In this document: positions 55,237 to 64,000 of the stretch, in pieces
How the letters are laid out: every line of letters begins with the position of its first letter
Position numbering within the stretch: position 1 is the stretch's first letter
Source of the DNA: Podospora pseudocomata
Lineage: Eukaryota > Ascomycota > Sordariomycetes > Sordariales > Podosporaceae
Length of the DNA: 64,000 nt
Reading direction: 5' to 3'
Assembly (NCBI RefSeq): GCF_035222375.1
Contig: NC_085891.1
Coordinates: 2,542,001 to 2,606,000, forward strand
Notes under the pieces: model-generated
The model's input: the letters and a program-made list of their open reading frames with translations, nothing else
What the model was told of the DNA's origin: nothing
Database searches by the model: none
Position numbers and translations under genes: made by a program

Positions 55237-56104
55237 TTTATGGCTCCATCAAGGAAATGCACATGCATCCCGATCGCAAAGAGCAGGAATTTCCTTATGG
55301 TCTGACGAGGTGACTTGGACATTTGTTACTATCGGCCTCGCACCGATTTCATTTGTTTTATTGAGCTAATCAGGACAGCAACAGAGAGGGCGAGTTTGAG
55401 TGGTTGTTGTGTTGGAAAAAGTCTTGGCTGTGACGACAACGAGGGAAGGTGAAGCAGGAGGAGATATCAACGGCAGGTCGGGTTTTTTTGGGGGGTTGTT
55501 GCGCGCTCTCTCTTTTGACCCGCATCATCTTTTTATTTTATTTTTTAAACCACGACATTAACCTTGAGGCCTTTTTGAAGCCGGTCTCTCATTCCTCTTC
55601 TTTTGAGGGAAACAACCTGCCTACCTACCTATCTACATCAGACGACAGTCTCCAAGCTTTTTGCGCGCGCGAGCAATCATTTGCGGTGGTCAGGGGGCAG
55701 TCTCTCTCTACCCATCATCCGACGGTTCAAACCTTGAGCTTTGTGGGGGTGGGGGGAAAACGACCCTGTTAATTGGCTTTTCCCAACGACACGGGAATTC
55801 AGGGGATAGGAAAAAGTCAAAAAGAGGTTTACCGACGGGACGGGCCGGGACGACACAAAACGAAACGAAACGACAAGAACAACGGACGGGTGTGTGGTTT
55901 GGATTGTTTTTTGTTTTTTTTTTGTTTTGTTTTTTTTGCGTTGAAGCTACTGTGTAAAGTCACATACGGTACTCGGGCTGTCTCTCTCAGAGACACATAT
56001 CAGGGACAGTACCCTGCCCTTGTAAGTTACCTTACCCGAAAAGCATATTTCCCGAAAGTCAAATTCGGGACTGACGAGAGAACAGACGAAAAAAAGAAGG
56101 AATT

Positions 56105-57388
56105 ATGATTTCTTACAGCTTCAGGGGTCTCGAGAGAGGTGGTGGTGGTGTTGTTGTTGCTGTTGCTGGGGCGAGGTTATCGTCGACGAGTCCGTTTCTG
56201 GCAGTGAGAGGGCTGTCGAGCATTGCGGTACAGAGGAGGGTTTCGGCTGTTGTATCAGGTCAACAACCGCCACCACCGCCGCCGACAAGGCCAGCATCTT
56301 ATCAACCGAGCAACCTGCTGTTTCGAACATTCACCATGTCCTCCCCCCCGCTCCGGACAAAAGAGTAACCCCCCCCTTCCGCCCCCTCCCCTTCTTTTTG
56401 ATTACCCCCCTAACTAACATCTCAACAGATCCAAAATCCCCAAAATCCTTCATCCCTCCACCCTAACGAAAAAGCTCCAGTCCAAGCTGCCGGCTGCTAT
56501 CGTGCCGCAAAAGGAGAATATTTATACTATCCCGAATATTCTGACGTTTTCTCGGATCATCGCAAGCCCGTTTATCGGCTATGCCATCCTACACGATCAG
56601 CACGCCCTCGCTCTGGGGCTGTTTGCCTACGCGGGTGTCAGCGATGCGCTTGACGGGTGGATCGCGAGGAGGTGGAAGTTGCAGACTGTGGTGGGGACGG
56701 TGATTGATCCGATGGCGGACAAGATGTTGATGACGGTTTTGGTTGTGGCGTTGGGGATGAAGGGGTTGTTGCCTGGTGAGCCTTCTTTTTTCTTTTCTTT
56801 TTTTTTTGGTTCTCCTTTTCTTGTTGCTTCCATTTTTAACCCGGTTTTGGTTGCCCCCCCCCCTTTTTTTTTTATGCGGTAGCCTGGTTTCAGGGACTAA
56901 AACGTGATAACATGAGCTAATAATGGAGGAAACAACAGTATGGCTAGCAGTCCTCATCCTGGGCCGGGACGTCGCCCTCGCCATCTCGGCAATTTACTAC
57001 CGCTGGATCTCGCTGCCTCCTCCCAAGACGATGGCAAGATACTGGGATTTTAGCCTGCCGAGCGCGGAGGTGAGGCCGACGTTGATTAGCAAGTTCAATA
57101 CGTTTTTGCAGTTGGGGCTGATGGGGTTGACGACGGTGGCTCCTGTTGTCACGGCTGTTGATTTTAGTCAGTCGTTGGCGGTTTTGCAGTAAGTTTCTTT
57201 TCCGGGAATAGGGGGTTAAATTGCTGATGATTTGGGATGATAGGTACATTGTCGCCACGACGACGGTTTGGTCGGGCGCGAGTTATGTGTTCAGCAAGGA
57301 TGCGGTTAAGATTCTGACGCAGCCGGAGAGCAAAAAGGAGAAGGAGGTTGTGGTGGGGGAGGAGGAGGGGAAGAAGAAGGAACTCTGA
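56105..57388 (+). CDS. CRD1: Cardiolipin synthase (CDP-alcohol phosphatidyltransferase)
   Basis: Joins CDP-diacylglycerol and phosphatidylglycerol to make cardiolipin in the mitochondrial inner membrane. Exons 56105-56364, 56429-56775, 56939-57188 and 57244-57388 give 333 residues. The N-terminus is Arg/Ser/Ala-rich with no early acidic run (MISYSFRGLERGGGG..., LSSIAVQRRV), fitting a mitochondrial presequence. The catalytic signature DX2DGX2ARX8GX3DX3D is complete in DALDGWIARRWKLQ...GTVIDPMADK (exon 2). Family segments IPNILTFSRIIASPFIGYAI, WLAVLILGRDVALAISAIYY, PPPKTMARYWDFSLPSAEV and ISKFNTFLQLGLMGL follow. Intron 2 is 163 bases and contains runs of T and C. The C-terminus is charged (KKEKEVVVGEEEGKKKEL). 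Confidence 0.93.
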
Positions 57389-57800
57389 GAGAGAAGGGTG
57401 TTGGGGGAGAAGATAAGGGTGAGGTAGTTGGGGAGGAAGGAGAGGGAGGGTTAAGTGGATGATGTGTGTGCTCTGTGTGTTTGGCGAGATGGGGCAGGGA
57501 GTTTAGGGGGTTTTCGTGAGTATTGTACATATCCCTATTGCGAGCATTAGCCTTGCTTTGCCCTTGTGAAGCATTCTTGTATATAGACCGTGAACAACAT
57601 TAAAAAGTTGAATTTTCGTTTACAGTTGCTTGTATTGTTGTCATGTTATATACAAGATTCGAAAAAAAAAGAAAAAAAAACGCCGACGCCATGTTTTCTT
57701 CCCATCTAGCCCACCCATCCGAACCGATGCCTTGCTTTTAGTTCCTCAGCAACCGATATACACAATATCCTACATACACCCTTTTCTTTCCTTCCTTCCT
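57389..57800. other. Convergent intergenic region, Crd1 / Mto1
   Basis: About 410 bases holding both 3' UTRs. A run of A with single interruptions (57660-57680) and pyrimidine-rich CTTCCTTCCTTC near 57790-57802 are seen; nothing else. Confidence 0.6.
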
Positions 57801-60039
57801 TCAACCCTTCATCTCCCCAACCCTAACCCTCCCCTCCACAGCCCCCATATCCTCCCCTTCCTGAAGGCCGGGCAGTTCCAAATCCAGCGCCTTGCTCCCC
57901 TTCTCCCCACCCCCCCGTTGGTAATCCCCCCCACCCCGTCTCCTCACATGCCGCAACAACATCACGACCCCATTCGGCGTCACGCTCTCCACCCTCCTCG
58001 CCTGCCCTATGCTTTCCGGCCGCGTCTCGTTCAGCTTTGTCTGTTCAGCTATGCTCAACCCAGTAACGGTGGTGTAATCGAGATCGGTCGGCAGCAAAAG
58101 ATGCTCATCCCTCACCGCCCTGGCCGCCTCGGCAAGCTGAAACTTGACAAACGGCTCGTACACCGCCTCGATCGCAACCCTCTCTTGGGTTTTGGGGGAG
58201 AATTCCCCTACTGCGGGGAGGGTGGGTTCCAATGCAGAGACAGAAGATGACAAAGGGGGAGGGGAGGAAGACGACGAGAGGTTGGTGGTGGTGGCGTGCT
58301 CGTAGATTTTGCGAAGCATTTGTATACCGGACACCTTGACCCCGTTGATATCGGAGTTTGTTTGTGGGAGCGGGTGGGTGGTTGTCCACTGCGGGGATGG
58401 CAAAATCGTGCTTTCGAGGAGGGAGTATAGGGCTGTAGAAGAGGACGAGGTTTCGAGGTAACTTTCCCAGCGGGAGGGGGAGATGACACCCCAGGAGTGG
58501 CCTAGGGGTGTGAGTCTTGCATCTGCATTGTCTGACCGGGTGCGGAGGCGGAATTCGCTTCGGGAGGTGAACATCCTGTATGGTTCCGACACGCCCTTGG
58601 TGACGAGGTCGTCGATCATTATGCCGATGTAGGCGTCGAACCGGGAGAGGGATACGGACGGGAGGTTGAGGGCTGTTCGGCCGGCGTTGATGCCAGCGAT
58701 GACGCCCTGGCCGGCGGCTTCCTCGTAGCCGGTCGTGCCGTTGATTTGGCCGGCGAGAAAGAGGCCTGAGATGTGTTTTGTTTCGAGGGTGCGTTTTAGA
58801 GAGCGGGGGTCGACGTAGTCGTATTCGACGCCGTAGCCGGGCTGGAGCATCGTCACGTTCTCGAGGCCGCGGATGGTGCGGAGGAGGGCTTCTTGGGCGT
58901 CGGCGGGGATAGTCATGGAGAGGCCGTTGGGGTAGATGACCTCGTTGTCGAAGCCTTCGGGCTCGAGCCAGACGATGTGGGAGTCTTTGTGGCCGAAGCG
59001 GATGATTTTGGACTCGAGGGAGGGGCAGTACCGCGGCCCTTTGACCGTCTCGCGGATGTGGATGGTTCTGTCGAGGTTGGCGCGGACAATGTCGTGGGTG
59101 GAGTGGTTGGTGTAGGTGGCGTGGCATTTGAGCTGGTGGCCGTCGACGTCGACCTTGTCGTTGAGGTAGCTGAAGGGCATGGGGGGGTCGTCGCCGAGCT
59201 GTTCTTCGAGAATGTCCCAGTTGATGCTGCCCTTGGCTAGGCGTGGTGGCGTGCCTGTTTTGAGACGGCCGAGCTTGAAGCCTGCTTCGCGCAGGGATTT
59301 GCTGAGGCCAAAGGTGGCTTCCTCGCCCATTCTACCTGACGGGTAGGCTTCGAGGCCGATGTGGATTTCGCCTCCTAGGAATGTTCCTGTTGTGATAACC
59401 ACCGACGTTGCCGGTAATACCTCCCCTGACTCTAGCCTCACACCAGTAATCTTGCTCCTTGCGCCCTCTGCCCTCTCTTCTTCGGTCAAACCAACGTCGG
59501 AGACAATGATATCCTCCACCTTGCCGGTGACCACCTCCAGGTCCTTGTAGTTTGTCAACTCCTCCCTCATATGTTTCTTGTACAATGCCCGGTCGATCTG
59601 CGCTCGCGGTCCCCACACTGCCGGTCCTTTCCTCCTGTTCAGCACCCGAAACTGCAAGCCAGCCTTGTCGATTATCCTCCCAGCCAACCCGTCAAGCGCG
59701 TCGATCTCTCGGAGAATTGTCCCCTTTCCGATCCCGCCGAAACTCGGGTTACAGGAGCATACTCCCAGGTTCTCGAGGCTGGGTGTGACGAGGGCGGTGC
59801 GGGCTCCTGCTCGGGCTGCGGCTGCGCTGGCCTCGGCGCCTGCGTGGCCGCCACCAACGACGATGACATCGAATGGTCTGTTGGTGTATTTATGTTAGTA
59901 TCTGTCTAGATACACAGGCGCGCGCGCAAACTGACCTGGCGGCAACATCCCCCACTGTCGCAAAGGCCCTCCTTAGCTGCACCGAGCGGCCAACTGGTGT
60001 TCGGCCGAGGCCCCGCGGAAGCCAGAGCTTCGTCATCAT
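57801..60039 (-). CDS. MTO1: Mitochondrial tRNA uridine-modification enzyme Mto1 (GidA/MnmG family)
   Basis: FAD enzyme that, with Mss1, adds the carboxymethylaminomethyl group at wobble uridine of mitochondrial tRNAs. Exons 59936-60039 and 57801-59877 give 726 residues; the 58-base intron joins DVAAR to [20 protein letters not shown]. The first exon ([20 protein letters not shown]) is an Arg-rich presequence. The FAD-binding [10 protein letters not shown] is followed by the family motifs [78 protein letters not shown] and [20 protein letters not shown]. The C-terminal helical region ends with the RXESIGQA-like [20 protein letters not shown] Ser/Pro-rich insert lies near 535-555. A telomere-like CCCTAACCCT inside the last codons is chance. 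Confidence 0.95.
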
Positions 60040-60589
60040 CTTGAAGGGTGCGCCCAGCCTTGGCGATTAGCTACCGTAAAGAACAAAAGAATGGAAGACG
60101 GGGGGGCGGCGTCACGATATTCGGCGCAAAGGTGGGCGGTTTAGGAATTGAATCTCTGGAAAAATAACTGATAAGGAGTGCCGGGATGCGATAAGCGCTC
60201 GGGCCACCTCGATGTTTGCGCCCAATGATTTTCACCTCGACAGTGACAAACGTCTCTGCTTTGCTCGGGAATAAAATCACTGTTGCAAGCGAGCCTATTA
60301 TACATGCAGGTCGAATGCGTGTTCATCGTAGTTTCAATTGAATCTGACAAAAAGAAAAAAAATACGGTATCACAATTGGTTGGTAGTTATACAAGGCCAC
60401 ATCCAGCCCACCTGCCTGTCTCTGACAGGCATGGCTTTTCAACCAGCCAGAATGTACACACAGCGAAGAGATATTTGAGACCCCAGTCTACCTTGCGCAG
60501 ATCGCATCCATCCATTCCACAACGCATCATATCATCACATAGAGCCCGCTCATCCATATCATAGTTTTCCAGACTGTGCCTTACTGCGC
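60040..60589. other. Mto1 promoter / Rim1 3' flank
   Basis: About 550 bases between two minus-strand genes. A perfect 7-bp inverted repeat (GCCTGTC, three bases, GACAGGC) lies at 60414-60430, about 160 bases past the Rim1 stop. No gene is supported. Confidence 0.6.
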
Positions 60590-61083
60590 TTACTCCTCAG
60601 CCGGGGCATCGCGGTTGGCGGGGCGGCGAAGAACCTCGAGGGCGCCTATGTTTGACAAACCGGCATTAGTTTTTGCAGAAGAGGCGAGAAAAGAACGATA
60701 GACGTACGCTGCACAACACCCAAAGTTCTGACGGGCTTGCCCTCGGCATCCTCGTACGTGTCGATAGACGCCTGGCCCTCGACCAAGACCATGGTCCCCT
60801 TCTCGAGAGACAGGTAGAAATCACGGGCGTTGGTGCTGGTGGGGAAGACGGTGATGTTGAACCAGCTGGTCTTCTTGTTCTCGCCAGACCCGCTGTTGGA
60901 GGCTACGGCATAGCGGAGGTACTCTTTGCCGTTGTTGCTGGCGCGGAGGTCGGGGGTGTCGGCGAGGTTGCCGACGATGGTGATTTTGGCATAGGGGCGC
61001 TGGGGGGTGGAGGAGAAGGCACGGGCAGCAGCCACCTGGGGGCGGGCGGTAGCGCGGGAGACGGAGCGGAGGAAGGCAGACAT
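60590..61083 (-). CDS. RIM1: Mitochondrial single-stranded DNA-binding protein (Rim1/mtSSB)
   Basis: Coats single-stranded mitochondrial DNA during replication. Exons 60708-61083 and 60590-60645 give 143 residues. Residues 1-28 (MSAFLRSVSRATARPQVAAA) are an amphipathic presequence ending near RAFSSTPQRP. The OB fold shows AKITIVGNLADTPDLRASNN, YLRYAVASNSG, TSWFNITVF and GTMVLVEGQASIDTYEDAEG. The splice at 60646-60707 adds RALEVLRRPANRDAPAEE, a usual ending for fungal Rim1. The tail is short and lacks the bacterial acidic DDDIPF tip, as in other mitochondrial SSBs. It is the third consecutive gene of mitochondrial function here. Confidence 0.94.
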
Positions 61084-62147
61084 GTTGGGCTGTGGCTGGT
61101 GACTGGTTTGATATGAAGATGGCGGGGATGATCTGGATGGAATGCAGTTTTTGGTTTCAGAGTGATATCAACGCTATCGATATCGTGTTGTGGGTTCTTC
61201 ACTCAAACCCCTGTCCAGGTCCAAGGTCGCGTCAAACGGCGTCGCGTGGGGGACCGTGCGTCGAAGCTGTGGAGCTGAGCTGCCGAACTCCCAGGTGCTC
61301 CGTGGGTTCCAGGGTTAGCCCGAGCGGTGTCATACCCCTGACTCCTTCCTTTTTGGGATTCATCTTCCTCCTCTGCTCACTCTTACTATCTCTCTCACTC
61401 TTCTCTCACTTGCGGAGCATCATGCGACCGACTTGCTCTGCTGAGTATAAAGTCTTCTTATTCAGTCGATTCTCAATAAAACCCACACCTGATCTTTCAC
61501 ACAATAAGCAAAAACGGGGCTGACCAATTCATAGGCACCACCACCTCGGCGATACTCCGTGCTGGAGAGACATCATCAGCAAACAACATCATGGCCAATT
61601 GATGATTCTTGATGATGAGTCGCATGTTCCCTGCCAATTGATCAGAAGTAAATTTAGATGCCGGGAACCACAGCTTCATGTCATGGAACTAGGTCCAGGA
61701 GCTGGCCCGCCGGTCTTTGTTGATGCCAGGCCGAGACCCCTTTTCAGCTCCTGAAAGCTGCCCACTTTTGGGTCTGAATAGACTCTGAATAGATCAATAG
61801 ACACAACATGGCGGTCTCAAGCTCCCACTTTGCAACTTCACCACCACTTTTATCACAATAAGGAGCTCGGTTCGCGAATAAGCCAATAAGATGGCCAACA
61901 CACCGAATAACTGAATAGCCCATAGCACGCACATAACCGTCCTGCCGGTTGCACCACATGGCAGCCGATCTTGTTCCTTTACTCTTTTCTTTATCCAGAT
62001 CTACTACTCTCACAGCTTGATTGAGATCTTGACCTCTACTCTTACCTCTTCGTCATCATCGCCAAGATCGCTTTGCGGAATACCATCACCAACAACCTCA
62101 CCAGACCTGGAACCTCCCTCGCGAGTACCGGCAGCACAAGTTGGAAC
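61084..62147. other. Divergent promoter region, Rim1 / pheromone receptor
   Basis: About 1.06 kb between divergent genes. No open frame with recognisable content. The plus-strand part from 61990 is a C/A/T-rich leader of the receptor gene; the frame is open from 62073 but without an ATG until 62148. Confidence 0.55.
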
Positions 62148-64000
62148 ATGGCATCCTCAACACCAGAGGAACTCGCCACGCCAGGCTTCAACAAATGGTC
62201 TCTCTATGGCTTCACAACAACCCCGGAAGAGAGGATCGGCCCCGACGAGCCCTACACCTACCCATCCCTCCAAGTGAACCTCTTCTTCCGCGTCTTCCTC
62301 GGCCTAGTCTCCCTCTTCATCACCTGGGTCCCAGCCCGTCTCCTCTTCCGCAGCGGCGAGTTCGCCGGCACCGTCCTCTGCGTCATCACCATGATCCTCA
62401 GCTTCCTCGCCGTCGTCAATGCCCTCATCTGGCGAGACGACAACGTGGAGGAGTGGTTTGCTGGCTACGGGTGGTGTGACATTCAGACATACCTCAAGTT
62501 TGCTCTCGACACGGCCTTCAACATCTGTCTCTTTGAGATCATGCGGGGATTGGCGAGCAAGGTGGCTATAAACAGAGCTACTGCCTTGACGTCCAAGGAG
62601 AGGAGACGCAACAGGATTATTTCGGCGGCGGTCATCTTTACGGTGCCGGCGATGCAGATGATTCTCACCTACTTCGTCGCGGTGGGCCGGTATAATGTAT
62701 CGACACTGGTCGGGTGTGGGGTTTACTACTTTCCGAACTGGGTCTTCTTGGTGTTTTTCATTTTGCCTACGCCGATATTCTCTATTGGGGCGGCCATCAT
62801 GGCTTGTAGGTTTTCTTCCCCTTCTGCCCCTTTGTACACATCCTAACAAACATCACAGGCCTCACCTTTTACCGCTACCGCCTCATCATGCGCGCGTCCA
62901 ACAAACTGATGCAATCCCGCGACAGCGTCGCCGCCGCGCGCCAATCCCGCGTCCGCAAGAAGCTTTACTTTCTGACCCTCACCGTCATCGTCGTCGTCCT
63001 CCCGCTCATCCTCATCTTTTTCGTTAGAAACCTAAAGGTGGGGAGCCCATGGGACTTGTCTTATGACTTTGCCTCCTTCCACTATGGTCCCGACCCCTTC
63101 AACCAGTGGTTTGTCTCGTTCACCACATCAGAGTACATGAACTTTCAACAGCTGAGCATCAGCTTCATCCCCGAAGTCACGGGCATCCTGCTATTCATCC
63201 CCTTTGGCACCACCCCCGAGGCCCTCAACTCTTACCGCCGGGGCCTTCTCTTCCTTGGGTTGGGGTACATCTTCCCTAAGCTACGAGAAGAGATCCCGTT
63301 GTACCCCAGCCCCTCCTCTTCAAGGGGCAATTCGACCAGCAACTCAAGAGCATCATGGTGGTCCTCCTTCCTCCGCCCCATCCGCGAAAACGCATCCTCT
63401 TTCATCGCCTCCCGCCGCCGGTCGACGACCACGACGGGTATGTCCAACAACAGTTCAAGAAAGGGATCTATCCTCCCCACCGCGGAGCACCATAGCAATT
63501 CCACCTCTTCCCGGTCAACCTCTTTGCTCGTCAAGGAAAAAAGCACCAGCAACAACAACCCCTGGCCAGATCTAACAGCAGAGGAAATCGATCATTACAA
63601 CAACCCGCACTTTCCTTCTTCTTCTTCCACTTCCACCTGCCCCCCAACGGGACGGAATCCTTTTCTGATGGCAACCGCCATACCACTCAACGCCACGCCC
63701 CTCCCATCTCGACTTTCTACTGTCCTCCCAAAGAAAAAGACCACCACTAGTCCCATTGAAGAGGGAAAGGTGGTTGACGTTGGGAGCGAGGATGGAGCGG
63801 AGCCCTGGGACGTGGGGCATCAGGCTTCCAATGTTGAGTTTGATACACAGGTCTGGGTTGGGAATCCTAGGTCGGGGAGTCAATTGCCTTTGCCGAGTCC
63901 GGCGAGGTTTCAGCCTGTTGTGACGACGATTACTGCTGGTAGTGGGGATGGGGATCTTGAGGCTGGAGAGCATCAGCAGCAGAGGAGGGGGGTGGTGAGG
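62148..64000 (+). CDS. STE3-type mating pheromone receptor (GPCR), cut by window edge
   Basis: Seven-span receptor for the lipopeptide (a-factor-like) mating pheromone, coupling to the G protein and MAP-kinase cascade. Exons 62148-62805 and 62859-64000 (still open at the edge) give 600 residues so far. Start is the ATG of MASSTPEELATPGFNKWSLY. Membrane spans are visible at VNLFFRVFLGLVSLFITWV, GTVLCVITMILSFLAVVNAL, the WCDIQTYLKFALDTAFNICL stretch (a STE3 hallmark), IISAAVIFTVPAMQMILTYF, WVFLVFFILPTPIFSIGAAI, LYFLTLTVIVVVLPLILIFF and ISFIPEVTGILLFIPFGTTP. The splice at 62806-62858 joins IMA to CLTFYRYRLIMRASN, a family segment. The cytosolic tail is long, Ser/Thr-rich and disordered, like Neurospora pre-1. 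The protein continues beyond the window. Confidence 0.93.

Larger units (their letters stand above)
54439..56104. other. WOPR 3' flank and cardiolipin synthase promoter
   Basis: About 1.7 kb with no supportable gene. It contains octamer repeats in the WOPR 3' UTR, a pair of adjacent perfect hairpins (55177-55236), and a T-rich run (TTTTTTGTTTTG) near 55905-55940 upstream of the cardiolipin synthase gene. Confidence 0.55.

Noticed and set aside
57815-57840. Telomere-like CCCTAACCCT
   Set aside because: It is less than two units and lies inside the last codons of Mto1.
58105-59127. 340-codon frame overlapping Mto1
   Set aside because: It is a different frame on the same strand as Mto1, rich in Arg, Pro and His, a typical shadow of a GC-rich gene.

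Overview
The window is nuclear DNA of a filamentous ascomycete, most likely a Sordariomycete close to Sordariales. The evidence is the short introns (mostly 50-120 bases) with GTRNGT donors and CTAAC/CTRAY branch sequences, long pyrimidine-rich leaders, a STE3-type pheromone receptor, a WOPR regulator, a DUF1996 secreted protein, and a NACHT-ankyrin-HET protein of the fungal NLR class. Coding models below were built by joining open frames at splice sites that keep the reading frame; every multi-exon total is a whole number of codons. No transcript data were available.

Left third (1-23000): a gene cut by the edge (minus); the cAMP-dependent protein kinase catalytic subunit with a glutamine-rich N-terminus (minus); an L-type lectin cargo receptor of the VIP36/ERGIC-53 family (minus); a 1993-residue NLR-like protein that joins a purine-nucleoside-phosphorylase-like region, a NACHT NTPase, about 20 ankyrin repeats and a complete HET domain (minus); Tim13 (plus) converging on an NSRP1-like splicing factor (minus); a secreted DUF1996 protein (plus); a phosphoinositide phospholipase C (plus) converging on an HNH-nuclease-like protein with a changed active site (minus).

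Middle (23000-49000): a 25-copy GGAGA tract; Arp8 of the INO80 complex (minus) diverging from a small proline-rich fungal protein (plus); a 6.4 kb stretch with no supportable gene that leads into a Rua1-type regulator; a 3.8 kb gap leading into a PHD-finger protein; and a ten-exon tyrosyl-DNA phosphodiesterase (Tdp1) whose N-terminus carries ubiquitin- and SUMO-binding-like motifs and whose third intron is 833 bases.

Right part (49000-64000): repeat- and hairpin-bearing non-coding DNA, a WOPR-family regulator, then three adjacent genes for mitochondrial functions (cardiolipin synthase, Mto1, mitochondrial SSB/Rim1), and finally a STE3-type pheromone receptor cut by the right edge. The genes are not an operon or metabolic cluster. 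Two themes recur: signalling and development (PKA, PLC, STE3, WOPR, Rua1, PHD) and mitochondrial upkeep (Tim13, Crd1, Mto1, Rim1). The most distinctive single locus is the NLR-HET fusion at 8207-14328.
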